From Bryobacterales bacterium (GTDB taxonomy: Bacteria > Acidobacteriota > Terriglobia > Bryobacterales > Bryobacteraceae): a stretch of DNA of 34,220 bases. The notes under the pieces are model-generated. The model saw only the letters and a program-made list of their open reading frames with translations, did no database searches and had not been told where the DNA came from. Location: the NCBI GenBank assembly GCA_020851655.1, contig JADZCI010000069.1, positions 1-34,220 on the forward strand. The letters are read 5' to 3'. Both the position numbers and the translations under genes were made by a program. Each line of letters opens with the position of its first letter. Position 1 is the stretch's first letter. This document shows, piece after piece, positions 1-8,756 of the stretch.

Positions 1-1897
1 ACTCGGGGTTCGAATCCAACCCGGCTTGTTCGCCCGGAAAGACCGGCGAGAGTGTTACCGGAACGTTGTAGATCCATTCAGCCGGGGCATTCAGGACGTC
101 GAGCCAGACCTTTCCGTAAGGCCCGTCTACAACAGGGTATGGCGCCAGGTTCCGGCGGACCTCTTTCCACCGTTCCCGCTCGCCCGCGTCGGCGCCCAGC
201 ACCGTAGATGCCTCCAGGATGGCATCGAGCAGGAACTCGGTGAGTGCGATGTCGATAATGCAATCCTTGTTCAGCCGGAAGTCGACCGTGCACCCCCAGT
301 TTTCCGGAGATACCGTCGGAAACACGTGGTATTTGCCGTCCTCGCCTTTCTTCAAAAAGGCGGTCAGAAAATCTGTGGCTGCGCGCAGCATTGGATAGAC
401 GCGCCCCAAATACTCCTTGTCGAGTGTGTAGCGGTACTGCCACCACAGGCTCTGCACGGTCCAGGGCGTCTCGCAAATTTCGTAACCCCACGGTGGCGCC
501 GGGTAGGGATTAACCTGGCTCGGCACGGGATAGGCCGAATGAGGGAAGTATGCCCCCGGCAGTCCGAACTGCACGCGCGCATTCCACTCCGCCATCGGCA
601 TCAGGTTTTCCACCAGGCGCGTATACGGCTCATGCTGTTCGACGTGATTGCTCGAAAACACGCCCCACCACACCTGCTGAGTGTTGTAGTTCATGTGGTA
701 ATCGCCATGCCAGGCGGTCCCGATGTTGCCGCTGGTCCAATTGCCGAACAGGCCGGGAGCGACTTTTCCCGGCTTCAGGCAGCATGCCAGGAAGTACTGA
801 TTGCGGTACCAGAGCGCTTCCAGTTCCGGGTCGGAAAATTCGACCGCCGAAGCGGCCCAGAACTTCGCCCACTCGGACGCCGACCTGGATTGGAGTTGTG
901 CAACCGGGGTGTGCGCCAACCGCTCCGCCTCTTGCCGGGCGTGACTCGCGGCGCCGGCATGGTTCCCGCTAGTCACAAGGGCAATATCGAGACGCAAGGC
1001 TTGAGACGCGGCCGGCCGCAACAGGATGCCCCGCGAGCCGCCGGCGGTGGCGTCCACCTTCCACGCTCCGGAAAGCAGGCCTCGCACGGCAAAGCTCCGG
1101 TCTTTGTCCGTCACAGGCGTAGCCTGGCCTTCCTTCGGTGGCGTTGATGGAAATTTCTGAGAACAACTGAATCCATCCGCTTCACCGGCAAGCGCCGGTT
1201 CCGGCAGCAGCGCCTGTGCGTCCCAATGGGGATAGTAGGCAACCGATGTGACGGGCGACGGCGAGTCGCTCCAGATGGCCGCATGGCCGTCTTCCCGGCT
1301 GACGAAACACCGTAACGTAACCGGGATGACCTTGCCGCGGAGATCATTCCACTCAAGGTCGACGGTTGCCAGGCCGGCGCTCAAATCCAGTTGCTGCCGC
1401 AACACGCGCACCATGCGCGAATCCCAATGTAGCCAGACAATGCCGCACGGCCACGGCCGCGGCCATGGTTTGCGGTACGACGACGTCACCGCCTCGGTGT
1501 ACTGCTTGAAGAAATCGATGCGATTCTCCAGGTAGATCTCATCCGGCTTGCCCTGGCGCTTGGCTTGTTCACCGGCCCTCTTCCACAAGTCCAGGACTCC
1601 GTCAAACGTCAACATCTTCTCCACGTGGTCCTCGGACACTCGAATGTCCCACGAATCGTTCTTCCCGAGATGGAGTCCGAGCCCGTCCGGACGGACGGTG
1701 ATGCAGATTCCAATATCGCCATTGCCGAGGAGAAGCCCTTCGAAGAAATCGGGAGTCGGCTGGGTGCGAACGATGCTGTGCCGGGCGGCAATACGAACCG
1801 CGTCCAGCGGAGCGCTCCCGGTCATTTGAACGGCGGGCGCCGCCGCGGCGGTTTTCAGGAAATCGCGCCTGTGAGGAGAAGTCGAAGAGTTTCGCAT
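1..1897 (-). CDS. GH95-like glycoside hydrolase, secreted (3' end outside window)
   Basis: The reading frame is open from an ATG at 1897 to the window edge (632 codons), so the C-terminus is missing. The N-terminus has a Tat-like RRDFLK motif followed by an Ala-rich stretch, suggesting export. An N-terminal beta-sandwich of the GH95 type begins with LLGNGDIGICITV near residue 57. The catalytic part resembles the (alpha/alpha)6 barrel of GH95: aromatic-rich motifs such as GNWTSGN and YHMNYNTQQ, and SPENW near residue 530. In characterised alpha-L-fucosidases of GH95 an SPEN motif carries the general acid Glu. The family also contains galactosidases and many uncharacterised members, so fucosidase activity is not established. 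It lies 78 bases behind the SnoaL-like gene and could be the last gene of the iron-uptake transcript or separate. No good ribosome binding site is visible before the ATG. Confidence 0.8.
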   Translation of the reverse strand, partial: MRNSSTSPHRRDFLKTAAAAPAVQMTGSAPLDAVRIAARHSIVRTQPTPDFFEGLLLGNGDIGICITVRPDGLGLHLGKNDSWDIRVSEDHVEKMLTFDGVLDLWKRAGEQAKRQGKPDEIYLENRIDFFKQYTEAVTSSYRKPWPRPWPCGIVWLHWDSRMVRVLRQQLDLSAGLATVDLEWNDLRGKVIPVTLRCFVSREDGHAAIWSDSPSPVTSVAYYPHWDAQALLPEPALAGEADGFSCSQKFPSTPPKEGQATPVTDKDRSFAVRGLLSGAWKVDATAGGSRGILLRPAASQALRLDIALVTSGNHAGAASHARQEAERLAHTPVAQLQSRSASEWAKFWAASAVEFSDPELEALWYRNQYFLACCLKPGKVAPGLFGNWTSGNIGTAWHGDYHMNYNTQQVWWGVFSSNHVEQHEPYTRLVENLMPMAEWNARVQFGLPGAYFPHSAYPVPSQVNPYPAPPWGYEICETPWTVQSLWWQYRYTLDKEYLGRVYPMLRAATDFLTAFLKKGEDGKYHVFPTVSPENWGCTVDFRLNKDCIIDIALTEFLLDAILEASTVLGADAGERERWKEVRRNLAPYPVVDGPYGKVWLDVLNAPAEWIYNVPVTLSPVFPGEQAGLDSNPE

Positions 1898-1975
1898 CTG
1901 GATTATCGAATCCAGTTTATGTCACTCTTGCGGGCTTGGCGTGGAAGGATGGAGCGGGTGCGGCGCTACTTGCGG

Positions 1976-2425
1976 TCAAGGCCGGGCGGATGGAAGCATG
2001 TTCCGGATGGCCGCAATCCGCCATCCGCTGGCGCCTTTGGTCAGGATGATGCTCGTCCACATCTTGCGAGCTTCCGTGCCCGGACTTCCGGCGAGTTCAT
2101 AGCGGCCGTCGGCGATGGCCACGGTGGAAGCGAGAAATCGGACGGATTCAACGTTGATGGTCCTGTGACCGCTGTTGCTGCGCGAACTGGCTGTGGCGCC
2201 CTGGACAACGGCGGCACGCCCGCGCCTCCATTCACCGTTCGATACAAGCTGGTCGGCATCGGCGGTGAAGAGTGCCTCTATGGCTGCCGGATCGATCTTC
2301 TCCCGCGCCTCGACATAACGCGCCACCACGGCTCGTACGGCCGCCTCCTCGTTGCCCGGCGTCTGCGCAAGGACAGGGATCGACACAAAGATCCAAGTGC
2401 TGAGAATCAGGAGGCAGGTCTTCAT
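1976..2425 (-). CDS. Secreted SnoaL-like / DUF4440 protein (SgcJ/EcaC type)
   Basis: This is a 149-residue protein. The frame is open further upstream to 2620, but those residues are Arg-rich and overlap the PepSY gene; the ATG at 2425 starts a clear signal peptide ([20 protein letters not shown]). The mature part matches the small cone-shaped NTF2/SnoaL fold of the SgcJ/EcaC group: an N-terminal helix pair ([20 protein letters not shown]), then [20 protein letters not shown], and a C-terminal strand ending [12 protein letters not shown]. Proteins of this group bind small hydrophobic ligands or act as isomerases, but most secreted members have no assigned role. It lies 80 bases after the PepSY gene and may belong to the same transcript. 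I infer periplasmic location; no catalytic residues can be assigned. Confidence 0.7.
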   Translation of the reverse strand: MKTCLLILSTWIFVSIPVLAQTPGNEEAAVRAVVARYVEAREKIDPAAIEALFTADADQLVSNGEWRRGRAAVVQGATASSRSNSGHRTINVESVRFLASTVAIADGRYELAGSPGTEARKMWTSIILTKGASGWRIAAIRNMLPSARP

Positions 2426-2505
2426 AGGGTCAGCCCATCTGAGGCCGGCGCTGAACCAGGATGTTCCGTTTCTGTCGACCGGCACTCTACCCAGCCATGT
2501 TAACT

Positions 2506-3723
2506 CTACGCTTCGTCGGCAACACCGGCGGGAACCGGTTCTTCGTCGGGCACGCGGCTCTTCTTCCGGCGCGCGTTCCACGCCGCAAACCGGCGGAGCG
2601 CCAGCGATACACCCGTCCACACCAACATCACGCCCGCCGCCGAAGCGGCGCCGGCGACGGTCTGCCCGATGACGCCGTAGTACTCGCCGGTGTGCGCAAA
2701 GCGGCTCCAGATGCGAAGCCGGCGGCCCCGGTTGGAGTCTGCAAACGTCTCGAACTTCACCACCCCTGCTGTTGCCGGATTGAGCAACAGCGTGGAACGC
2801 TTCTGCGGTTCACCGCCAGTGCCCGCGTCGATGGTAAACGTCATGGGCTCCCGGCCAGAGACCGCGATCCGCGCGGTAATGCTGTTCCAGTTGGGAACCT
2901 GGCTCGCGGCGCGGCTCCACATTCGGTCGTACCCGGTTCCGATGGCGGGTGCGGACGGCCGCTCGCTTCTGGCTTCAGAAGGCCTGCCGCCGGGCGGCGG
3001 ACCGTCCCCCCGCCGCACGGGTGGCGGCGGCGTGGTTCCGGTAATGCGATATACCAGATCGTTAGCCCACGAGTAAGACATGGGCAGGGCCGTCAGGAGA
3101 ACGATGAAGAGGGGAATGAGCGCCCAAATCCCGAAGACGTTATGCCAGTTGAAATCGCGCGCCTTGCCCGCCACCCCCGTCCGGAAATAGAGGATCGAAC
3201 GCACGGCCTGCCATGACCAGCGCCTCGGCATCCACAGATATGCGCCCGTGACAATGAGAATCAGAAAGCAGAGATTGCAGGCGCCGGTAATCGCGCGCGC
3301 GGTGGTGCGGCCAGCCCCCTCGGCGCCGAGCCAGCGATGCCAGGCAGTCACCTTCTGGAAAAAGTTGCGAGCAGTGCCGCCGGCGCTCTCACCCTCCACT
3401 TTGCCCGAGTACGGATTGGCGTATATCGCGCGGTCGCGGCCCAGCCGGATCTCGACCGGTTCAGACGGGTCGGACCGCAGCGTCAGAGTCGCCCCCGGTG
3501 GCAATTCGCCGTACTTCTGCCGGACCGTGTCGAGGATCTGGTCCACTGGGAGGCGCGGCGTGGCGGCCGGCGCCGGGGCACGGTACGGGCCGCGTTCCAG
3601 GGCGGCCACGATCTGCCGCTCATATGTTAGCAACACGCCTGTCAGCGACATCAGAAGGATGATGGCGCCCGCAACGCATCCGCCCAGCAGGTGCAGCCAA
3701 AAAAGGACCTTACGAAATTGCAT
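2506..3723 (-). CDS. piuB: PepSY-associated membrane protein, PiuB-like
   Basis: This 405-residue inner-membrane protein has the PepSY_TM layout. TM1 is at about residues 7-33 ([20 protein letters not shown]), TM2 near 165-190, TM3 near 195-220 ([20 protein letters not shown]) and TM4 near 345-370. PepSY-type periplasmic segments lie between them. The conserved motifs WHRWLG before TM2 and [13 protein letters not shown] before TM4 are typical. Family members accompany siderophore receptors and are thought to act in reduction or release of iron in the periplasm; in Pseudomonas the equivalent gene is piuB. A low-complexity Pro/Arg/Gly loop sits near residues 235-260. The start lies 3 bases after the hydroxylase stop, so the two are almost certainly co-transcribed and probably translationally coupled. 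The symbol rests on motif and context, not on a measured identity. Confidence 0.85.
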   Translation of the reverse strand: MQFRKVLFWLHLLGGCVAGAIILLMSLTGVLLTYERQIVAALERGPYRAPAPAATPRLPVDQILDTVRQKYGELPPGATLTLRSDPSEPVEIRLGRDRAIYANPYSGKVEGESAGGTARNFFQKVTAWHRWLGAEGAGRTTARAITGACNLCFLILIVTGAYLWMPRRWSWQAVRSILYFRTGVAGKARDFNWHNVFGIWALIPLFIVLLTALPMSYSWANDLVYRITGTTPPPPVRRGDGPPPGGRPSEARSERPSAPAIGTGYDRMWSRAASQVPNWNSITARIAVSGREPMTFTIDAGTGGEPQKRSTLLLNPATAGVVKFETFADSNRGRRLRIWSRFAHTGEYYGVIGQTVAGAASAAGVMLVWTGVSLALRRFAAWNARRKKSRVPDEEPVPAGVADEA

Positions 3724-3726
3724 GTT

Positions 3727-4407
3727 TCAAATCTCCGCCCACATCCGAATCAGATTGTGATAGACCCCGGTAAGCTGTACCGCCGATGGGTGGTCTGGGG
3801 ATTCGGCGGACAACCTCTGTATGGCCATATCCAAATCGAACAGAACCGAACGCTGGCCATCGTCGCGAATCATGCTCTGAATCCAGAAGAAGGAACTGAT
3901 GCGGGCGCCTCGCGTCACGGGCCGAACCTGATGCAGGCTCGTGGCGGGATAAAGCACCATGTGTCCGGCTGGAAGCTTGACGCTGTGCGTGCCGAAGGTG
4001 TCCTCCACGAGAAGTTCTCCGCCGTCATAATCCTCCGGCGCCGCAAGAAAGAGCGTCGCCGAGAGATCCGTCCGGATGCGAAATGACGTCCCAGCGGCTT
4101 GCCGGACGGCATTGTCGACGTGGATTCCAAATGAACCGCCGTCCTTGTAGCAATTGAACAGGGGCGGGAAGACACGCAGAGGCAGTGCCGCGCTCATGAA
4201 GAGCGGCTGCTTCTCTATTGCCCCAAGAACCTTGTCGCCGAGTTCACGGGCCAGCGGGTGGTCTTCGAGCAGTTGTGAGTTGTGCTTCGTGCGCGCCGAT
4301 TGGTAGCCGGCCGTCACCCTGCCATCTACCCACTCGGCGGCGGCGAGCGCCGCATTGAGCGATTGAGCCTCTTGAGAGGTGAGCACGTCGGGGATATGCA
4401 GCAGCAT
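3727..4407 (-). CDS. piuC: PKHD-type Fe(II)/2-oxoglutarate-dependent hydroxylase, PiuC/YbiX-like
   Basis: This is a 226-residue protein, the usual length for PKHD-type hydroxylases. The frame extends upstream to 4683, but that part overlaps the receptor gene and looks like out-of-frame coding; the ATG at 4407 gives the family's typical start ([17 protein letters not shown]). The double-stranded beta-helix iron site is visible: HVD at residues 96-98 and a distal His at 159 ([13 protein letters not shown]), with Arg169 placed to bind 2-oxoglutarate. [15 protein letters not shown] and SFFWIQS are family hallmarks. These enzymes are induced by iron starvation and encoded beside siderophore receptors; their substrate is thought to be a siderophore but is poorly defined. 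The start is 8 bases after the receptor stop and the end is 3 bases before the PepSY start. Confidence 0.9.
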   Translation of the reverse strand: MLLHIPDVLTSQEAQSLNAALAAAEWVDGRVTAGYQSARTKHNSQLLEDHPLARELGDKVLGAIEKQPLFMSAALPLRVFPPLFNCYKDGGSFGIHVDNAVRQAAGTSFRIRTDLSATLFLAAPEDYDGGELLVEDTFGTHSVKLPAGHMVLYPATSLHQVRPVTRGARISSFFWIQSMIRDDGQRSVLFDLDMAIQRLSAESPDHPSAVQLTGVYHNLIRMWAEI

Positions 4408-4415
4408 CTTGTTCT

Positions 4416-6818
4416 TCAGAAGTTCAGGTTGGTGGTCACCATGAAGTAGCGCGAAGGGCCGGGAATGAGGTGGCCTCCCCCAAGGCGTTCGAAATAGAAG
4501 GCGTTGTTCAGGTTGGACAGGTTGAAGCGCAGATCCGCGTACCGGTTGATGCGCCACGAAGCCATGGCGTCGATGGTTACGTAGCCATCGACATGGCGAG
4601 TGTTGGTATTGTTGCCGTAACGGAGTCCCATGATACGCGGCCCGCCGCCCAAGGTGAACCGGCGCGCGGTATAGGTGATCCAAATGCTGGAAGCGTGCCG
4701 CGGGGTGTTTTGGAAGTATTTCCCCACTTCGAGCGGGTTATTGGAACTCTGGATACGGGCATCAAGAAAGGTATAAGCGCCCAGGACTCGTAAGGAACGT
4801 ACGATCTCGCCGGAAGCCGACAGTTCCACGCCCCGCGAAACTTGGCGCCCGGCCAGCACCTGCGGCGGATCCGTAGGCGATAGTCCAGGAGTCCGCGCAT
4901 TGTCCTTCGCAACCCGGAACAGCGCACCGGAAAGGAGCAGTCGGCGGCTTGCCGTTTCCCACTTGGCGCCGGTCTCCACCGTATATGTCTTTTCCGGCGG
5001 AATGCTCGTGTTGGCCGTGCTATACGACAAGCCCTCGAGCGACGGGCTTTGCGACGTGCCGTATGAGGCGTAAATGCTGCCGCTTTGTGTGGGTTTGAAC
5101 ATCAGGCTGCCGCGCAAGCTCGGCATGTTCACCAACTGGCGAACCGGCGCCGGAGTGGTGTTTACTCCGGCGGCGTCAAAACGGTCAAACCGCGCACCTC
5201 CGGCGGCTTCCCAATGATTGCCGAACTTGGCCGTGTCAAAGAGCCAGGCGGACTGGGTTTTTCCGGTAATGTCGCCGACGTACGGGCTGGTCGTGATGAC
5301 GCCGGTGTACGGATCATCCGGATTGGGGTTGAGCAGGGTAGTCTGGGCATTCGGCGCAGTCCGGTTGATGCGCTGATTCCACTCGCTGGTCAGGGCAATT
5401 CCGGCGACGAGGGCGTGCCGCACGGGACCGGTGTTACCTCGCGCCGTGAAGTCCGTCTGGCTGTCCAGTATCCGGTCTTCGGCTACCCAGGACCGCATTT
5501 CACGGTTGATCGTCGTGGAATCGTTGCTGGCGAACCGCGGCGGCGTTGCAATCGAGTTGCGTCCGGCCAGGCCATAACGAAGCTGGCTGCGCAGTTCGGC
5601 GGAGTCGTTGAAGGTGTGCTCGAACTTCACCGTTGCCGCATCCTGGCTGAGCACTTCGCGGTCCCGGTTGCGGAATCCGTAGAAGGTTTCACGCGGTACC
5701 GGCGCAGGTTGATCGCGGTAGGAAGCCAGCGCGTTGTTGGCCGCCGGCACCCACGGGATTCCGTAGTCCGAGAGGTTGTCTTGTTTGAGCTTGTAGTAAC
5801 TCAGCGTGAGGCGTGTCGGCGTACCAAGGCCGAACGCCAGCGATGGAGCCATGCCCCAACGGGAGTTCTCTACGGCATTCCGGCCGGGGACAGCCGCATG
5901 ATGAGCGAGCAGGTTCAGGCGAAAGGCGCTTCGCTCGCCCAATCCCAACCGGCGCAGCGAAGTGTTCAAGTCAACCGTTGCCCGCCGGGTGGCGGCGGAA
6001 CCCAAAGCGAACGACCCGCCGATGATTCGTCCAGGTCCCGGCGCCTTGCTCACCAGGTTGATTGTGCCGCCCGCCGAACCGCGGCCCGAGATAACCGAGG
6101 TGGGGCCTTTGGTTACCTGCACTTCTTCGAGATTGAACGGATCGCGCGACTGCGGGCTCAGGTCGCGGACTCCGTCGACAAAGATGTCGTTACGGGCGCT
6201 GTTGCCTCGGAGTGTGAGATTGTCACCGGCCGGCGTACCGCCTTCACCCGCGGCAATCGTGAGGCCGGGCACGTTTCGCAGCACTTCCGTCAGGCTGGTG
6301 GCGCCCTGCTGCTCGATAACGCTCCGGGGAATCACCGTGATCGTTTGCGGAATGTCGCGCAAGGGCTCCGTGTACCGGGGAGAGGCCAGGGGAACCGTAT
6401 CGAGCACTTGGATCGAAGAATGGACCGCCTCAAACTCCAGCACCGCCTCTCGCGCTCCAGTGGGCCGCTGCGCGAGCCCGGTTCCGGACAGAATCCGGCG
6501 CAACGCCTCGGAGGCGGTTGCGCGGCCGGAGACGCCCTTGGACGGGAGGTTTTCCATCGCCGGATCGGGGACACTCACTTGCCAACCACTTGCGTCTTGA
6601 AATGCTCTCAGGACCTCGCCCAAAGGGCCGGCTGGGATCGCGAAGCTGATGACAGGCGATGGCTGTTGGACTTGCCCGCCCTTTTCAGCAGGGGGATCTT
6701 GCGCACGCAGACTGGCCGCGGGTCCCACACCCGCCGCGGTACAGGCTGTCAACGCTCCCGCTAACCATTTGGCCCGGGGGTCCGGTCTGGTTCGCTCCTT
6801 TTTAATCTTAATGCGCAT
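4416..6818 (-). CDS. TonB-dependent siderophore receptor with STN domain (FecA/FpvA type)
   Basis: This 800-residue outer-membrane receptor starts at the ATG at 6818, because [12 protein letters not shown] followed by a hydrophobic stretch ending SLRAQ near residue 40 makes a signal peptide; a GGAA lies about 11 bases upstream. Residues 57-129 form an STN domain ([20 protein letters not shown]). The plug starts near 150 ([18 protein letters not shown], then [25 protein letters not shown]) and the barrel runs to a C-terminal Phe. Plug wording matches TonB-dependent siderophore receptors. STN domains usually signal to a FecR-type anti-sigma factor, but no fecI/fecR pair adjoins it in this window. 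It is the first gene of the cluster with the PiuC- and PiuB-like genes, which supports ferric-siderophore uptake. Substrate is unknown. Confidence 0.92.
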   Translation of the reverse strand: MRIKIKKERTRPDPRAKWLAGALTACTAAGVGPAASLRAQDPPAEKGGQVQQPSPVISFAIPAGPLGEVLRAFQDASGWQVSVPDPAMENLPSKGVSGRATASEALRRILSGTGLAQRPTGAREAVLEFEAVHSSIQVLDTVPLASPRYTEPLRDIPQTITVIPRSVIEQQGATSLTEVLRNVPGLTIAAGEGGTPAGDNLTLRGNSARNDIFVDGVRDLSPQSRDPFNLEEVQVTKGPTSVISGRGSAGGTINLVSKAPGPGRIIGGSFALGSAATRRATVDLNTSLRRLGLGERSAFRLNLLAHHAAVPGRNAVENSRWGMAPSLAFGLGTPTRLTLSYYKLKQDNLSDYGIPWVPAANNALASYRDQPAPVPRETFYGFRNRDREVLSQDAATVKFEHTFNDSAELRSQLRYGLAGRNSIATPPRFASNDSTTINREMRSWVAEDRILDSQTDFTARGNTGPVRHALVAGIALTSEWNQRINRTAPNAQTTLLNPNPDDPYTGVITTSPYVGDITGKTQSAWLFDTAKFGNHWEAAGGARFDRFDAAGVNTTPAPVRQLVNMPSLRGSLMFKPTQSGSIYASYGTSQSPSLEGLSYSTANTSIPPEKTYTVETGAKWETASRRLLLSGALFRVAKDNARTPGLSPTDPPQVLAGRQVSRGVELSASGEIVRSLRVLGAYTFLDARIQSSNNPLEVGKYFQNTPRHASSIWITYTARRFTLGGGPRIMGLRYGNNTNTRHVDGYVTIDAMASWRINRYADLRFNLSNLNNAFYFERLGGGHLIPGPSRYFMVTTNLNF

Positions 6819-6930
6819 CGTAGTATTTCCAGCCCCTTCATGCCAGGCGCGGCGGCAGCCTCCCAACCGTGTGTGCAGCCGACGATGTTGCCATCCAGTG
6901 TCAACTACCACACCCGGCGTGGTAAAGTTT

Positions 6931-6947
6931 AATTGCTATTTTGCATT
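6931..6947 (-). promoter_or_regulatory. Candidate Fur-type operator before the siderophore receptor
   Basis: An AT-rich island (about 6925-6960) in otherwise GC-rich DNA contains AATTGCTATTTTGCATT, an imperfect inverted repeat about 115 bases upstream of the receptor start. On the minus strand it reads AATGCAAAATAGCAATT, which resembles degenerate Fur boxes of iron-repressed genes. A possible promoter (TTGCGT, 17 bases, CAAAAT) overlaps it on the same strand. The gene content behind it makes iron control likely; the motif match itself is weak. Confidence 0.3.
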
Positions 6948-7091
6948 CTTTTTAGCTAAGACGCAAGTCAGTTGCAGTAAAAAGATTCGTCCGCCGGGAT
7001 CCCGCGCAGCAACCCGTCCGGCGCCACGCCATTTCAGCGCAACGCGCCGGGTTCAGTAGGGATATCCTGAATCTTTGCAAGCCTCTCTCTA

Positions 7092-8756
7092 ATGTCCCTG
7101 CTCAAAGTGGTTCCACTCGGCGGGTTGGGCGAGTTCGGGATGAACTGCCTGGCCTTGCAGTACGATGACGACATCATTGTGATCGACGCGGGAATGATGT
7201 TTCCCGAAGCGGAGTTGTTAGGCGTCGATATTGTCACGCCCGACTTCACCTTCCTCGAAGAAAACCAGGAAAAAGTTCGCGGGTTGATCCTGACCCACGG
7301 ACACGAAGACCACATTGGCGCCGTTCCGTTTCTTCTCTCACAGATTGGCATTCCGGTCTATGGCACCGCCTTCACCTTGGCCTTGGTGGAGCGCCGTCTG
7401 GAGGAGCACGAGATGCTTGCCGAGGCGGACCTCAGGAGGGTCAAACCCGGCGACCGCGTTGAACTGGGACCCTTCAAGATCGAGTTCATTCACGTGACGC
7501 ACTCGATTGTGAGTTGCGTCGCGCTCGCCATCACCACCCCGCTCGGCGTCGTCCTGCATACCGGCGACTTCAAGGTGGATCCGACGCCAACCGACAACAT
7601 TCTCTTCGATCTGCACTCGCTCGCTGAGTACGGCAAACGGGGCGTTTTGCTGCTGCTGTCTGATTCGACCAATGTCGACCGCGCCGGCTACACGCCCAGC
7701 GAGAGAGCGGTTCAGCCGCGCTTGCAGGAAATCTTCAATCGAGCCGAGCGGCGAATTGTCATCAGTTGCTTCAGTTCTTCCATCCACCGCTTGCAGCAGA
7801 TTCTGGATCTGTCCGCTGAGATGGGGCGCAAGGTGGCGTTTCTCGGGCGCAGCATGTTGTCCTGCACGGAGATCGCGCACAACCTGGGTCTGCTGACAAT
7901 CCACGACAATCTCCTATTGCGCCCGCAGGACATCATGTCGACGCCCCCGTCGAAGACGGTGGTGGTCGCCTCCGGAACCCAGGGCGAGCCGATGTCGGCG
8001 ATGTCGCGCATTGCGGTGGACAACCACAAGAACATTTCGCTGGAGCGCGGCGACACCGTGGTGTTGAGCGCGCGGCAGATTCCCGGCAACGAGCGGCCGA
8101 TTTCGCGCATGCTCAATCACGTGGCCAAGCGCGGCGCCGACGTGGTGGTCGGCGCCATGAATCCGCCCGTGCACGTCTCCGGGCACGCCAGCGCCGAGGA
8201 ATTGAAACTCGTTCTCAACCTCGTGCGCCCGCGCTATTTCGTCCCGATCCACGGCGAATACTGGCAGATGTCCAAACATGCCGCGTTGGCGTCACACCTG
8301 CATTCCCAGGGGTTGGAGGAGACGTACGTGCTCGAGACCGGTCAAACCCTGGAAATCGATCACCACGGCGCGCGGCGGGGCGAACGTGTGACGGTGGGCC
8401 GGATTTGCATCGATTCCGGCACCATCGACGAAGTGGTCGAAGATATGGTGATCCGCGACCGGCGGCACCTGTCCGAAGACGGTTTTGTGATTCCAATCAT
8501 TGCGATCGACAAGCACACGGGAAAATCGGAAGGCCTGCCGGAAATCGTCAGCCGTGGATTTGTGTCCTTGGACGAGACCTCCGAACTCATGCAGGGCGCG
8601 CGTCAGATCGTGGCGCGTACGCTGGAGGTGTCCAGCGAAGAGGAGCGCACGGACTGGGGCGTTATGCAGGAGAAGATCCGCGCCGACCTCAAGCGCTACT
8701 TGAACAAGCAGACTCAGCGCCGGCCGCTGATCATGCCTGTCATTCTGGAAGTCTGA
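7092..8756 (+). CDS. rnj: Ribonuclease J
   Basis: This is a 554-residue metallo-beta-lactamase/beta-CASP ribonuclease of the usual RNase J length. The Zn-binding motif HGHEDHIG lies at residues 69-76, preceded by LGGLGEFGMN and the VIDAG strand. A further metal-ligand segment is VLHTGDFKVDPTP, and the beta-CASP part contains SDSTNVDR and the RNA-backbone motif HVSGHASAEE, followed by FVPIHGEYWQM. RNase J carries out 5'-to-3' exonucleolytic and endonucleolytic decay and maturation of RNA in the cytoplasm. The protein begins with the family-typical MSLLKVVPLGGLGEFG. The Shine-Dalgarno signal is poor (only pyrimidine-rich DNA just upstream). The gene overlaps the following oxidase gene by one base (TGATG). 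Confidence 0.95.
   Translation: MSLLKVVPLGGLGEFGMNCLALQYDDDIIVIDAGMMFPEAELLGVDIVTPDFTFLEENQEKVRGLILTHGHEDHIGAVPFLLSQIGIPVYGTAFTLALVERRLEEHEMLAEADLRRVKPGDRVELGPFKIEFIHVTHSIVSCVALAITTPLGVVLHTGDFKVDPTPTDNILFDLHSLAEYGKRGVLLLLSDSTNVDRAGYTPSERAVQPRLQEIFNRAERRIVISCFSSSIHRLQQILDLSAEMGRKVAFLGRSMLSCTEIAHNLGLLTIHDNLLLRPQDIMSTPPSKTVVVASGTQGEPMSAMSRIAVDNHKNISLERGDTVVLSARQIPGNERPISRMLNHVAKRGADVVVGAMNPPVHVSGHASAEELKLVLNLVRPRYFVPIHGEYWQMSKHAALASHLHSQGLEETYVLETGQTLEIDHHGARRGERVTVGRICIDSGTIDEVVEDMVIRDRRHLSEDGFVIPIIAIDKHTGKSEGLPEIVSRGFVSLDETSELMQGARQIVARTLEVSSEEERTDWGVMQEKIRADLKRYLNKQTQRRPLIMPVILEV

Noticed and set aside
26..1147. Plus-strand reading frame of 373 codons at the window start
   Set aside because: The minus strand carries a continuous GH95-like protein that runs off the edge, which explains the open plus frame.
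5085..6764. Long plus-strand reading frame (559 codons) opposite the siderophore receptor
   Set aside because: It is antisense to a receptor with clear domains; its composition is Arg/Gly-rich with no recognisable motif, as expected of a high-GC shadow frame.
6911..6925. Short inverted repeat CCACACCCGGCGTGG before the siderophore receptor
   Set aside because: The arms are only about 5 bases in GC-rich DNA, which is expected by chance; no T-run or operator context supports it.
8405..8755. N-terminal extension of the FAD oxidase into rnj
   Set aside because: The extra residues are an out-of-frame reading of RNase J; oxidase homology starts at the ATG at 8756.
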